A program made the translations under genes and the position numbers. From positions 124,001 to 188,000 of the forward strand of contig NZ_VOXD01000004.1 of assembly GCF_008014675.1 (NCBI RefSeq): DNA of 64,000 bases, in the 5' to 3' direction. Positions 23,829 to 32,731 of this stretch are shown piece by piece. Origin of the DNA: Neolewinella aurantiaca. Lineage in GTDB: Bacteria > Bacteroidota > Bacteroidia > Chitinophagales > Saprospiraceae. The first letter of the stretch is position 1, and the number at the start of each line of letters is the position of its first letter. A model generated the notes under the pieces. It had not been told where the DNA came from, did no database searches, and worked only from the letters and a program-made list of their open reading frames with translations.

Positions 23829-26306
23829 TTACCGGGCTACCACAAAACGGCGGCTGCCCTTTTCAGTGTCGCCTTCGTACCGGAAAAAATAGGAACCGTT
23901 TGGTAAGTCACCTACTGACAGCTGGGTTTTACCGTTGGTGAAAGTTCCTTGTTTTACGGCACGGCCGGTAAGGTCGATCACCTCGTAACTTATTTCACTG
24001 TTTGTGGCCGGAAGGTTAACCGTGATTTCCCGGCTGGCGGGATTGGGCGTAAGCAGCAGGCCGGCATCAGTTTGTTGCATAAGGCCTGTTGCCGGAAGCT
24101 CGGATGTTGCAGGCTCGCAGGGCTGACCTTCGGTGATTACCACGTCGCGGAAGTAGCTGTTACCATCGCGTGTGCCCACATCGTGGTCGGCAGTAAAGAA
24201 GAGGTACCTCGCCTGAAGGGTGTAGTACTGTCCGATCGGAATCTGGTAGTGGCGCCAGGATCCGTCTCCGGGGTAATTGTTGAAGTCACCAAGGCCCCAG
24301 CCCTGGGTACCGTACACCCGGAAGGTGAGGTTAGAGGAGAGTACCTCGTTATCATCCATACCGATACCGTGGACTTCGCCCTGCATCGTTGACCTGAACC
24401 AGAAAGATACCCAGGTGTCTGGAGTCATTTCATAATCTACTTCAATGGCTTTCCAGGCGTTGTTTTGGAGGAAAATACCTTCGCCACCTGAAAGCAGGCT
24501 TACGGTTCCTGCGTCCTGATTGGTACCGTAGGTTACAACGGTGTTTTCAACGAAGTCGATTACGTCACAGTCGCTTGCGGGCTCATCATCATCGTCCTCT
24601 ACTTCAGGCAAGCAGAAGTCTATCACGTCCAGGGTGTCGAATTGGCTTCCGGAACCGATTACGTTACCGGTCGAGTCCTGCAGGAGGTAGCTTCCCTGGC
24701 CATAATCGCAGCAGATACCGTCTCCGTCGGAGTCGCTGATTTCAAAGATGTAGCATCCGTCGATCACACAAACAGTGTCTTTGAATACTTGTCCTTTTTT
24801 CTTCTTGGCGTAAGGCCCTCCTGTAGCGACTACGGTTCCTGTCTCCGTTTTGATCAGCCAGGTGGTTTCCATCCCGAAATCATCGAGGGTGAGGTTTACG
24901 TAGACGGTTTGCTGGTCGCAACTGATGGGTTCCTGCGGGGGATCGTTGTCATCGTTGTCATCATCGTCGTCATTGTTGTCGTCGTCATCATCATTGTTTC
25001 CTCCGGGAGGGGTGGAACAAACAGACTGTACGCAACCCTGAGCGGCCGCAACGCGGTTTGCAATCACGGCAGTCGGCTGAGGACCAAAGCCGAAGTTGAA
25101 GTTGATGCCCTGAGGACGCAGGTGGCAGTAAGACATGATGGTTCCGCCCTGAGCGGGAATCCCGGGGGTGCCACAAAATCCTTCGGTGATGCCGGCGCAA
25201 CCGTCGATAGCGGTGTTGTCACCGTTCCAGACACAGGCGTGAGTATGCTGACTGCCGAGTAAGTGGCCCAGTTCGTGGGCAATTACCATTGTCGACCAGC
25301 TGTAAACAGGAACCGCTGCGTAGTTGGAGGCAATACTGGAGAAACTCATCCGGGCTGCCGTCCAGGGGTGGCAGAGCCCGTCGAGAACCGCGATACCTCC
25401 GCTGGCCTGGTAGCTGACGAGTTGAGCGAGATCACCGTTGAAGCTGGTACGGGCCGACTGGAATTGGGTGAGCATGGCGCTGCTGCTCGTTCCGCCGTAG
25501 GGGCTGATCTGGTCCCAGACCAGGATCTCGCTGATGTGCAGGTTTACCCCGATCTCGGAATAGAGGGAGGCGACTTCATTGAAGTTGGCGGCAAGGTGTT
25601 GCGCCGCAGCGTTGGCTCCGCCTTTGTCGAAAAAGATGTCGTAATCAATTTCGAAGTAAACATCGACACAACCTACGTCGGTTTTTTCGTCGGCAGGGTA
25701 GTCGAGTTCCTTTGCGGAGTAGGGTTGGCCGCTATCGGCAGTACCACAATCAAATTCCTGACCTTCGGCAAGCTGAGCATCAGGGAAAAGAAGGTAGGTC
25801 GTCTGCGGGTTCTTTGCTACCTGGTTTTGGATTTTCCCCAGGGCGAGGCGACTGCCGTCGGCACGGGAAATGGTGGCGGTTAGTTCCCCATCCAGCAGGG
25901 AAAGAGCGACCCGACTACCTGGTTCGCCGGCAACGCTGCCGGTGTAGTGCAGACCGAGGTCTGCGTTGGCAACGACCCGGTTATCCGAAGCAAGTCGGAG
26001 AATGAAGTCGTGACGCAGGAAGTCGTTTTGCTCCAACTCGAGCCGTAAACCGGAGCTGAGGCCTGTTATTGCCGGGAGTTCGAGCTCCCAGGTGACGGGA
26101 GCCTCGGCGAGGAGTTGAGAGTAATCTTCAGCATCTACCTCCAGGAGGCCGTAATTTTTAAGCTCTTTGCCCACAAGGCTTTCCGTTGCAGCTTTGTTGG
26201 TAACAGTACGGAATAGTGTGGATTTCTGAGCAGTGAGTGAATGAGAGACAGAGAAAAATAAGATCGGCAAAAAGGTGCCAATCACTAGGTTTAAAATAGA
26301 TTTCAT
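23829..26306 (-). CDS. Secreted reprolysin-like zinc metalloprotease with T9SS type A sorting domain
   Basis: An 825-residue exported protease. The signal peptide starts MKSILNLVIGTF; ATG 26306 is chosen over 26333 for that reason. A propeptide-like region (about 25-200) is followed by a metzincin domain with HELGHLLGSQH (344-354), whose three histidines bind zinc and whose Glu345 is catalytic, as in M12 reprolysins. A linker of about 20 Asp/Asn residues follows, then domains with calcium-type acidic repeats. The end has PNPASREITVNLP and GSYFFRYEG, a type A Por sorting domain. It should be released or surface-bound and degrade extracellular protein. A promoter candidate lies at 26635-26666. 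Confidence 0.9.
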   Translation of the reverse strand: MKSILNLVIGTFLPILFFSVSHSLTAQKSTLFRTVTNKAATESLVGKELKNYGLLEVDAEDYSQLLAEAPVTWELELPAITGLSSGLRLELEQNDFLRHDFILRLASDNRVVANADLGLHYTGSVAGEPGSRVALSLLDGELTATISRADGSRLALGKIQNQVAKNPQTTYLLFPDAQLAEGQEFDCGTADSGQPYSAKELDYPADEKTDVGCVDVYFEIDYDIFFDKGGANAAAQHLAANFNEVASLYSEIGVNLHISEILVWDQISPYGGTSSSAMLTQFQSARTSFNGDLAQLVSYQASGGIAVLDGLCHPWTAARMSFSSIASNYAAVPVYSWSTMVIAHELGHLLGSQHTHACVWNGDNTAIDGCAGITEGFCGTPGIPAQGGTIMSYCHLRPQGINFNFGFGPQPTAVIANRVAAAQGCVQSVCSTPPGGNNDDDDDNNDDDDDNDDNDPPQEPISCDQQTVYVNLTLDDFGMETTWLIKTETGTVVATGGPYAKKKKGQVFKDTVCVIDGCYIFEISDSDGDGICCDYGQGSYLLQDSTGNVIGSGSQFDTLDVIDFCLPEVEDDDDEPASDCDVIDFVENTVVTYGTNQDAGTVSLLSGGEGIFLQNNAWKAIEVDYEMTPDTWVSFWFRSTMQGEVHGIGMDDNEVLSSNLTFRVYGTQGWGLGDFNNYPGDGSWRHYQIPIGQYYTLQARYLFFTADHDVGTRDGNSYFRDVVITEGQPCEPATSELPATGLMQQTDAGLLLTPNPASREITVNLPATNSEISYEVIDLTGRAVKQGTFTNGKTQLSVGDLPNGSYFFRYEGDTEKGSRRFVVAR
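24940..25010 (-). repeat. Asp/Asn codon microsatellite in the protease gene
   Basis: Repeated GAT/GAC/AAC codons encode the Asp/Asn linker. Such runs can change length by slippage without breaking the frame in steps of three. Confidence 0.6.
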
Positions 26307-26634
26307 AAAGTTTGAGCGTGTATATGATCGCACGGTCCCATTGGACCAACACGACCAAGTTAGTGGAAAAACTGGTAACAGAAGGTTAGCCCGGAGCGTG
26401 CAGACCCCTTATTCCCGCGCAGAAGGACGCGAAAACGAGGTTATTCCTCAGTACCAGCGATGTAATAAAGGGTTGGGCGGCGGGGAGAATCGCCAGATTA
26501 CAGCTACGGGGAAGGGTATAGCATTGACCAAAATGTTCAGCGGGGATATCGTGTAGCGCGCGCTTTTATTTTTTTAAATTCAAAGCTCTGTGTGCGTCGC
26601 GCGTTCTTTTGTGCAATGTTTCAACTAATAAACC
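26307..26634. other. Noncoding leader and upstream region of the protease gene
   Basis: No gene supported. If the promoter at 26635-26666 is right, this is mostly an unusually long leader of about 320 bases. Confidence 0.35.
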
Positions 26635-26666
26635 AAAAGGTAGGTCGTCTTTATTACGGTCGCAAA
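26635..26666 (-). promoter_or_regulatory. Putative promoter of the metalloprotease gene
   Basis: Minus strand TTTG (26666-26663), 20-base spacer, TACCTTTT (26642-26635), one change from the -7 consensus. Confidence 0.5.
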
Positions 26667-26810
26667 TGTAACACCAGCAGGTCGTGCTAAATTTCATTGC
26701 TTAGGCAGCGTTTAGTGAACGGTAGGGAAGTGTTAGACACCGGAAGGAGAAAAATCGGGAGATCACGGTTTTAACATTGTTCGGTATAGGGAGGCTTACC
26801 TCTAAACGAC

Positions 26811-26846
26811 AAAACCGCCGCCCCGAGAAGATCGGGACGGCGGTTT
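26811..26846 (-). terminator. Rho-independent terminator of the DUF4783 gene
   Basis: Arms AAAACCGCCG with CCCGA and their complements around a five-base loop. It lies 24 bp after the minus-strand stop. The T-tract on that strand is short (four). Confidence 0.7.
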
Positions 26847-26869
26847 GCCTTATTTTGTTAAAAAGCGTT

Positions 26870-27265
26870 CTATTCCCGCTCAAAGCGTAGCTCTTGCAGC
26901 AAAACACCGCTGCCTTTCTTCGCAACGTATACATAAACCCGGAAGGGGCCTTTAGCCGTAGCCAGGGTGCCGATGCAGTATTCTGCATCAGCAGATTTCG
27001 ATGCACCCTGATGAACCTTACCGAAACTGGAAGGAGTATTGGTAGCGAAAAAGGTCTTCAACTCGCTAACTGCCTGGTCGCGGCTGTACAGGTCCTCTTT
27101 ATCAAGGATGCTGAGTTCTACTTCCGCATCCATAACGGCAGCAAGGTCCTCAACGTTGCCGCTGCCGATAGCACGGCAGACGTCGTCGAGTGCAACGGGA
27201 GCCTGATCAGGCTGTGGGAACAGGTTGCTGAAAATGGCCAGGGAGATGATGAGAAGCGTTTTCAT
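26870..27265 (-). CDS. DUF4783 family exported protein
   Basis: A 131-residue protein with a signal peptide (MKTLLIISLAIFSNLF) and one domain with the length and pattern of DUF4783, an NTF2-like fold found in Bacteroidota. Typical segments are IGSGNVEDLAAVMDAEVEL, AVSELKTFFA and a C-terminal strand LLQELRFERE. The domain is probably periplasmic; its ligand or function is unknown. The gene is alone, ends at a terminator, and is divergent from gpmI. Confidence 0.75.
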   Translation of the reverse strand: MKTLLIISLAIFSNLFPQPDQAPVALDDVCRAIGSGNVEDLAAVMDAEVELSILDKEDLYSRDQAVSELKTFFATNTPSSFGKVHQGASKSADAEYCIGTLATAKGPFRVYVYVAKKGSGVLLQELRFERE

Positions 27266-27719
27266 GGGATAGTATTTAGGTCACTAATTTAACCAAATTC
27301 CCGAAGGGCGCGGCGGCTAGCCGAAAACTCGCGCAGGGTTTAAACCCCTTTTGGTAGCTGGATGACTGTTAATTAGACGATTATGCCCGTAAAGGTCACA
27401 AATTCATCACCTACAAAACGCCCCCATGGCAATGGGGATTGCTACCAAAAAGTTAATGTTTTTGGAGGAACCAACCCGTTTAGCGGCCAAGGACTCGCTT
27501 TAGGCCTCCGGAAAATCGCTTTAGTACAGAATAATGCCTCTTTGCGCAAATTAAAATTTTGCTGCGGTTAAGGTGACGTGGCGTAATCCAGAGCAACACC
27601 GGGGAGATCTGAGCCGAACCTGGCAATACCGCCGAAAAAGGAAGCGGAGCGGTGGCTGGCGACCGGAAATCTCTCAGGAACATACCGGCAAATCTGCTGC
27701 TCAACCATCATCCCCTTTG
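27266..27719. other. Noncoding region upstream of gpmI
   Basis: No supported gene in 454 bases between the divergent DUF4783 and gpmI genes. Short open frames exist on both strands but have no recognisable features. Confidence 0.4.
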
Positions 27720-27727
27720 TACCTTCG
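27720..27727 (+). promoter_or_regulatory. -7-like element of gpmI
   Basis: TACCTTCG, 24 bp before the ATG. The -33 region has no TTG, only CTG at a spacing of 20. Confidence 0.4.
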
Positions 27728-27751
27728 CCCCGTAATTAATACCCAGAAAAT

Positions 27752-29287
27752 ATGAAAACCGGCAAAGCACTATTAGTAATCCTCGACGGTTGGGGAATCG
27801 GCGGACGGCCCGAAGATGATGCCATCGCAATGGCCCGAACACCTAATTACGACCGGATATATAAGGAACGCCCTCATTCTACCCTCGTAACTTACGGCGA
27901 ACAGGTCGGTTTGCCCGAAGGGCAAATGGGTAACTCTGAAGTAGGCCACCTCAATATCGGGGCCGGCCGGGTGGTGTACCAAAGCTTTGCCAGGATCAAT
28001 AAAGCCATCCGGGAGGGTGAGCTCGAAAAACTGGAAGCCCTTCAGGAACAACTCACCTACGCCCGCGAGAACAATAAAGCTGTTCACCTGATGGGACTGC
28101 TCTCCGACGGTGGTGTACACTCCCACATCAATCACCTGCTTCGGCTTACCGAAATCGTTACCGCGGCCGGAAACGAAAAAGTATTCGTACACGCGTTCAC
28201 CGACGGGCGCGATGTTGCGCCCGGCTCCGGGCGGGGCTACCTGGAGACCCTCACCGGTCATATCGCTGATCAGCCAACGGAGTTGGCTACCGTTACCGGT
28301 CGCTTTTACGCAATGGACCGCGACACGCGTTGGGAACGTATTCGTAAGGCCTACGACGCAATGGTTAAAGGTGTCGGTGAATCATCCGAAGACGTAATTA
28401 AAAGCATTCAGCAGCAGTACGACAACGGGGTGACGGATGAATTTCTGGAGCCAATCGTCATGAAAGGGGCTGACGGCAAGCCGGTCGCAAAGATTGAAGA
28501 AGGCGACGTCGTCATCAGCTTCAACTTCAGAACCGACCGGCCCCGGCAGATCACCCGTGCCCTTACGCAGGAGTCCTTCCCCGAGCAGGAAATGAGCCCC
28601 GTGCCCAACCTGCACTACGTTTGCATGACAACCTACGATGAGAAGTTCAGGAACATGGTCGTCCTCTTCCCTTCTACCGATCTCGTGAAGACCATGGGGG
28701 AAGTAGTCAGCGAAGCAGGTAAAACGCAGGTTCGGATTGCCGAAACAGAGAAGTATGCTCATGTGACGTTCTTTTTCAACGGTGGAAAAGAAGACGAATT
28801 CCCCGGCGAACGCAGAATCCTGATCGATAGCCCCCGCGATGTGGAAACCTACGACCTCAAACCGGAAATGGGAGCATACGGCATCACCGAAGCTATCGTA
28901 AACGACATCAACACGAATCAGCCGGATTTTATCTGTCTCAACTTTGCCAATACGGATATGGTGGGACACACCGGAGTTTGGGATGCGGCTATAAAAGCCG
29001 CCGAAGTAGTGGACGAATGCCTCGGAAAGTTGCTTTCTGCTGCCGAGAATCACGATTACCACACGCTCGTTATTGCAGATCACGGCAACTCCGACGTTAT
29101 GCGCAACGAAGACGGAAGCGTTCATACAGCCCATACTACGAACCCCGTTCCGGTTGTTTACGTTGGTTCTAATACTGATCTGAAACTCAACCCCGGTGGC
29201 AAACTCGGCGATGTGGCTCCCACTTTACTGGCCCTGATGGGGCTGGAGAAGTCCGCAGAAATGGATGGTGTTTCGCTTATCGCATAA
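27752..29287 (+). CDS. gpmI: 2,3-bisphosphoglycerate-independent phosphoglycerate mutase
   Basis: A 511-residue enzyme of the expected length that interconverts 3- and 2-phosphoglycerate in glycolysis, using two metal ions (Mn) and a phosphoserine intermediate. The metal-ligand block ILDGWG (Asp12) and the nucleophile Ser62 in MGNSEVGHLNIGAGRVVYQ are present. Further conserved blocks are HAFTDGRDVAPGSG, GRFYAMDRD, FNFRTDRPRQITRA, FANTDMVGHTG and IADHGNSDVM. It is cytoplasmic. The gene is monocistronic or leads the META-domain gene, 138 bp away. An interspersed GC element begins eight bases after the stop. Confidence 0.96.
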   Translation: MKTGKALLVILDGWGIGGRPEDDAIAMARTPNYDRIYKERPHSTLVTYGEQVGLPEGQMGNSEVGHLNIGAGRVVYQSFARINKAIREGELEKLEALQEQLTYARENNKAVHLMGLLSDGGVHSHINHLLRLTEIVTAAGNEKVFVHAFTDGRDVAPGSGRGYLETLTGHIADQPTELATVTGRFYAMDRDTRWERIRKAYDAMVKGVGESSEDVIKSIQQQYDNGVTDEFLEPIVMKGADGKPVAKIEEGDVVISFNFRTDRPRQITRALTQESFPEQEMSPVPNLHYVCMTTYDEKFRNMVVLFPSTDLVKTMGEVVSEAGKTQVRIAETEKYAHVTFFFNGGKEDEFPGERRILIDSPRDVETYDLKPEMGAYGITEAIVNDINTNQPDFICLNFANTDMVGHTGVWDAAIKAAEVVDECLGKLLSAAENHDYHTLVIADHGNSDVMRNEDGSVHTAHTTNPVPVVYVGSNTDLKLNPGGKLGDVAPTLLALMGLEKSAEMDGVSLIA

Positions 29288-29294
29288 GCATTTC

Positions 29295-29315
29295 GGGGGC
29301 GCGGCCGCAGGTGAA
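29295..29315 (-). repeat. Interspersed GC element, copy R8 (intergenic)
   Basis: GGGCGCGGCCGCAGGTGAAA on the plus strand, the last part changed from GTGCAA. It starts eight bases after the gpmI stop and points against both neighbouring genes. Confidence 0.65.
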
Positions 29316-29425
29316 ATAAACGTTGTCGTTACAAGGCACTGTCGGGTTTACGGATATCCGTAAACCTCTGAGGTGCTCTTGATGGCGCTGGCTGTCCCTT
29401 ATTGTCCAAAAATAAATAATCAATC

Positions 29426-29881
29426 ATGCGTATTAGTCTGATTTTTTGCTGTCTTTGTCTTTTCATCGCCAGCGCCTGCCAACCCAAACCCGACACGGGC
29501 GTTGGAGTTGTTAAATCCGAAAAAGCAATGGCCAATACTATCCCAACCCCTTCTGCCTGGAAAATCATCAGCTGCTCCAGCGGGGGCAAAACCGTTGACG
29601 CCGTTAACGACAAAGGCTTCGTCGCCATCCGCGACGGACAAATCGGTGGCAACACGGGCTGTAATTCTTTCGGGGGAGAGTGGACAGGACCTTCGGCTAA
29701 AATGAAGGTTGGAGGTGTAATGGCGACCAAAATGTTTTGCGCCGACGCTAACAAACAGGAAGTTATGGTGCTCGATGTCTTCAACGGTACCGTTTCCGCC
29801 AAGCTGGCCGGCGACGAACTCACGCTTACCGGGAACGGAATTACTCTGCAACTGGAAAGGGACGACTCCAGGCTGAATTAA
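29426..29881 (+). CDS. META domain lipoprotein (HslJ-like)
   Basis: A 151-residue lipoprotein: signal peptide followed by the lipobox LFIASAC, then a single META domain (about residues 45-145). Its typical block GQIGGNTGCNSFGGEW is present, as is a second segment MATKMFCADANKQEVMVLD. Relatives include HslJ, an outer-membrane lipoprotein linked to heat shock and novobiocin resistance in E. coli. It is anchored in the envelope; the partner is unknown. The 138-bp gap from gpmI and a short 73-bp gap to the next gene leave the operon structure open. Confidence 0.85.
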   Translation: MRISLIFCCLCLFIASACQPKPDTGVGVVKSEKAMANTIPTPSAWKIISCSSGGKTVDAVNDKGFVAIRDGQIGGNTGCNSFGGEWTGPSAKMKVGGVMATKMFCADANKQEVMVLDVFNGTVSAKLAGDELTLTGNGITLQLERDDSRLN

Positions 29882-29954
29882 ACACCACCCGCCTCTCCGA
29901 TTTATTCTGCCGGGACTCGCAGTAGATACTGAGAGCGCCTGACCTGCATCTTAC

Positions 29955-30731
29955 ATGACCAAAGCTGAACTCAAAGCGACCCTGGAGCATTTTCACGATC
30001 GCCATAACAAACCGGACTTTATCCCCGACGACCCCATCGGGCTGGTCCACGCCTTTGATGATCCGCGCGACAGAGAGATTATCGGGTTTTGGGTGGCCAC
30101 ACTTGCCTGGGGGCGTCGGGCAACGATAATCGACAAGGGAACCCAGCTGATCGAACTGATGGGCGGTGAACCCTACCGCTTCATCACCGAGCACCACGAG
30201 GAAGACCGGGCACGCTTCGCCGATTGGAAACACCGGACCTTCAATTTTACCGATACCCTGTATTTCCTTGAGTTTTTGCAGCACTTCTACCGCGAAAACG
30301 AAAGCCTGGAAACTGCATTTTCCCGACACCTTAAGCCGGAAGACAAAAATATCGAGCCCGCGCTGATCGGTTTTCATAACGATTTTTTCAGCCTGCCCGA
30401 CGCACCCCAACGCACCCGTAAGCACGTAGCTACACCTGCCCGAAAATCTCGTTGCAAACGCCTGTGTATGTACCTGCGCTGGATGGTCAGGAAAGATGAC
30501 CGGGGTGTAGACTTCGGCGACTGGAACCAGATATCTCCCGCTCAACTCTGCCTCCCGCTCGATGTTCACGTGGAGCGCCAGGCCCGCCGCCTCAAACTGC
30601 TGAAGCGAAAGCAGAACGACTGGAAAGCCGTAGTGGAACTCACCGATGCCGTACGACGCTTTGACCCGGAAGATCCGGTGCGCTTCGACTTCGCGCTGTT
30701 CGGGATGGGGATAGAGGCCGGAAATAAATGA
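29955..30731 (+). CDS. TIGR02757 family protein
   Basis: A 258-residue protein matching the conserved hypothetical family TIGR02757 found widely in Bacteroidota. Features are FIPDDPIGLVHAFDDPRDREI near the N-terminus, a central KHVATPARKSRCKRLCMYLRWMVR segment with basic and Cys residues, DHFGDWNQISPAQLCLPLDVHV-like text, and the C-terminal DPVRFDFALFGMGI. It has no signal peptide and is likely cytoplasmic. The family resembles helix-hairpin-helix DNA glycosylases in its second half, but no activity is established. The start at 29955 fits the family. It is followed immediately by a long imperfect palindrome. Confidence 0.82.
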   Translation: MTKAELKATLEHFHDRHNKPDFIPDDPIGLVHAFDDPRDREIIGFWVATLAWGRRATIIDKGTQLIELMGGEPYRFITEHHEEDRARFADWKHRTFNFTDTLYFLEFLQHFYRENESLETAFSRHLKPEDKNIEPALIGFHNDFFSLPDAPQRTRKHVATPARKSRCKRLCMYLRWMVRKDDRGVDFGDWNQISPAQLCLPLDVHVERQARRLKLLKRKQNDWKAVVELTDAVRRFDPEDPVRFDFALFGMGIEAGNK

Positions 30732-30736
30732 CAGGG

Positions 30737-30899
30737 TATACCTAAGCCGGAGTGGTTTGGGACAATTAGCGCGAAGCTAACGCGGTTCCTGACAAGGCAA
30801 AAAACGTAGCCGAAGCCTTAGCTTCGGCGAGGCTTTTTAACGAAGTCAGGAATCGCGATAGCGAGTGAAAAAGTCCCAAACCATTCTGACTTAGGTATA
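30737..30899. repeat. 163-bp imperfect palindrome (possible MITE or structured RNA)
   Basis: Outer arms TATACCTAAG and CTTAGGTATA pair exactly. Further in, GGTTTGGGAC pairs with GTCCCAAACC and TTCCTGAC with GTCAGGAA, and the centre is the hairpin GCCGAAGC-CTTA-GCTTCGGC. It lies between convergent genes. No transposase is nearby. It could be a palindromic mobile element, a large terminator structure or a structured RNA. Confidence 0.75.
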
Positions 30900-30942
30900 G
30901 TACCCTTTTTCGGGTCGGTTGAAAAAGCGGTAGTACAATCTT

Positions 30943-32628
30943 TTACATTCCAGACCCCATTCCATCCCGAAGGGGCTTATTCCATTCTACCCGTTCCCGG
31001 GGAGGGGAGGGGAGGGTGCCGAAGGGGTAATATACATCTCCATCCGGACGTGCGCGCGAGAGATGACGGAGGTACAAGCTATCCGTTTGGATGACCTCGA
31101 GGCCTGGATACTCGATCGGTGAAACGAGGTAGTGCGTTGTGGAGTCGAAGCCTTCGAACTGGCGCCGAACGACGTGGCCCCTGGCTTTGGTGAGGTAGTA
31201 CCCGGTGGCCGGTTCGATGAGGGTGTAACCGAAGATAGCAACCGAATCCTTTTCATGCCCTTCCATTACGTTGTAGGCGGTGTTACGAACCAGAATACCG
31301 CGCTCGTCCTGATCTGCCCTTGGCGGAAGGACGAAGAAATTAAATCCGATCCGGAGAAGAAGCAGAAATACGGTGAAGAGGATCAGCAAATTTCGTTCGC
31401 TTTGCCACGCCATCCACACTATTGCACCTGCGGCCGCGCCCAACAGAATACTCTTGAGCCAGGCATAGCTTACAACTTCTGTTCCCGGAAACAACGGAGC
31501 GAACGGAATGACCACAGCGCAGAGTGTCATGAGGGCCAGAAAGGTATAGCGCAGGGTCCGGTAAGAACGCGTGTTGTTGGCTGCGTGGCTCTGATGAAGA
31601 AACAACAAACTGCCGAAGAGAAGTGGAAACAACATCAGCAGGTAACGGGGGTAAACATTGGGTGATAACCAGTAAATGGGGATGTTCGCCAGGAAAGCGA
31701 CCAGCATGAAGGCCGCGAAGTCATTCTTCTTCAATTTAGCCCAGCTACCGGGTTGTAAAAGATAGACGAGCAACAGGGTCCAGGGTAGAAAATGGTAGCT
31801 CATCTCGAAGGGGAAGGCAACAACGTGCTGCACCGATTCCACCAAGCCATGGGCTACGGCCGTGCGCTTGCCGCTTTCCACAAATAGCCGGCGGGCTACT
31901 TTTTCCAAGTCTACGTACTCGCTGTACTGCCAGTAGTACAAAGCCAGTACCGCCAGGCAGGCGATGCCGCTGAAAATATGCGCAGGGCGGAAAAACTGCT
32001 TCCAGGAACGGGTCCAGCCCAGAACAGCAAACACGCTCAGCCCCTGAAAAACGATGGCGGGAAGGCCCTTGAGCATGAAGCCGACGGCGGTGAGGGCGTA
32101 GGTCCACCCGAAAGCTTTCCACCAGTTTCCGTTGCGCCCGTGTTCGTACAGCAGCATGATCTGAACGTAAACAACCCAGCTGAAAGTGACGTCGATCAGG
32201 GCCAGCATGGAATCCCAGAATAACATCCGACCGCAGGTAATAACGGTCAGCGCATGTATAGCCGCCAGGTAGGAGGGGAAATGTTTCCGGCTGAAGTAAT
32301 AGGTCGTGGCCGCAAATCCGAGCAGACCTAATACGGTGGGCAGCCGGGCTGCCCATTCATTCACCTCGCCGTGGAGCGTAAAGCTCAGCGCGAGAATCCA
32401 GTTCCAGAGCGGTGGTTTGTTCAGGTACGCATCGCCGTGCATGGTCGGGGAAACAAAATTTCCACTCCAGAGCATTTCCTGGGCCACCAACGAACGAATG
32501 GCTTCGTCGTCGATAAAAACCATGATACCCAGGTTGATCAGCAGGGCAGCAGGAAGAAGAAGGAGACTTAGATAGAGAAGCTTTTTGCGCACGGCGCGAA
32601 GGTAAGGGCTGGAGTGTTTCAAATTCAA
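30943..32628 (-). CDS. ArnT/PMT-like membrane glycosyltransferase
   Basis: A 561-residue integral membrane protein with about 11-12 transmembrane segments in the first two thirds and a soluble C-terminal part. The first extracytoplasmic loop has DDEAIRSLVAQEML and PTMHGDAYLNKPPLWNW, the signature of GT39/GT83 lipid-phosphate-sugar transferases (PMT_2 domain; ArnT, RgtB-like). Such enzymes take a sugar from a polyprenyl phosphate donor and place it on lipid A, glycan or protein at the periplasmic face. DPM1-like genes that could supply such donors lie at 59358-60338 and 61430-62134. The ORF contains a consensus interspersed element at 31421-31441 (GAAAGA). Confidence 0.85.
   Translation of the reverse strand: MNLKHSSPYLRAVRKKLLYLSLLLLPAALLINLGIMVFIDDEAIRSLVAQEMLWSGNFVSPTMHGDAYLNKPPLWNWILALSFTLHGEVNEWAARLPTVLGLLGFAATTYYFSRKHFPSYLAAIHALTVITCGRMLFWDSMLALIDVTFSWVVYVQIMLLYEHGRNGNWWKAFGWTYALTAVGFMLKGLPAIVFQGLSVFAVLGWTRSWKQFFRPAHIFSGIACLAVLALYYWQYSEYVDLEKVARRLFVESGKRTAVAHGLVESVQHVVAFPFEMSYHFLPWTLLLVYLLQPGSWAKLKKNDFAAFMLVAFLANIPIYWLSPNVYPRYLLMLFPLLFGSLLFLHQSHAANNTRSYRTLRYTFLALMTLCAVVIPFAPLFPGTEVVSYAWLKSILLGAAAGAIVWMAWQSERNLLILFTVFLLLLRIGFNFFVLPPRADQDERGILVRNTAYNVMEGHEKDSVAIFGYTLIEPATGYYLTKARGHVVRRQFEGFDSTTHYLVSPIEYPGLEVIQTDSLYLRHLSRARPDGDVYYPFGTLPSPPRERVEWNKPLRDGMGSGM
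31421..31441 (+). repeat. Interspersed GC element, copy R9 (coding)
   Basis: Perfect core ATTGCACCTGCGGCCGCGCC. In the minus-strand gene it encodes Gly-Ala-Ala-Ala-Gly-Ala between predicted transmembrane segments. Confidence 0.8.
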
Positions 32629-32731
32629 GTCCAGTGCAAACCGTGTTCGTAACGAAATGCACCTTACGAGAGACTTTGCCGTTTAACTCGCCCGCAACGT
32701 ACGTAGAATGCGGTAGGTTTCCTTTTTTCGT

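Noticed and set aside
25263-25883. Plus-strand open frame of 206 codons
   Set aside because: Antisense to the metzincin and propeptide region of the protease; no independent support.
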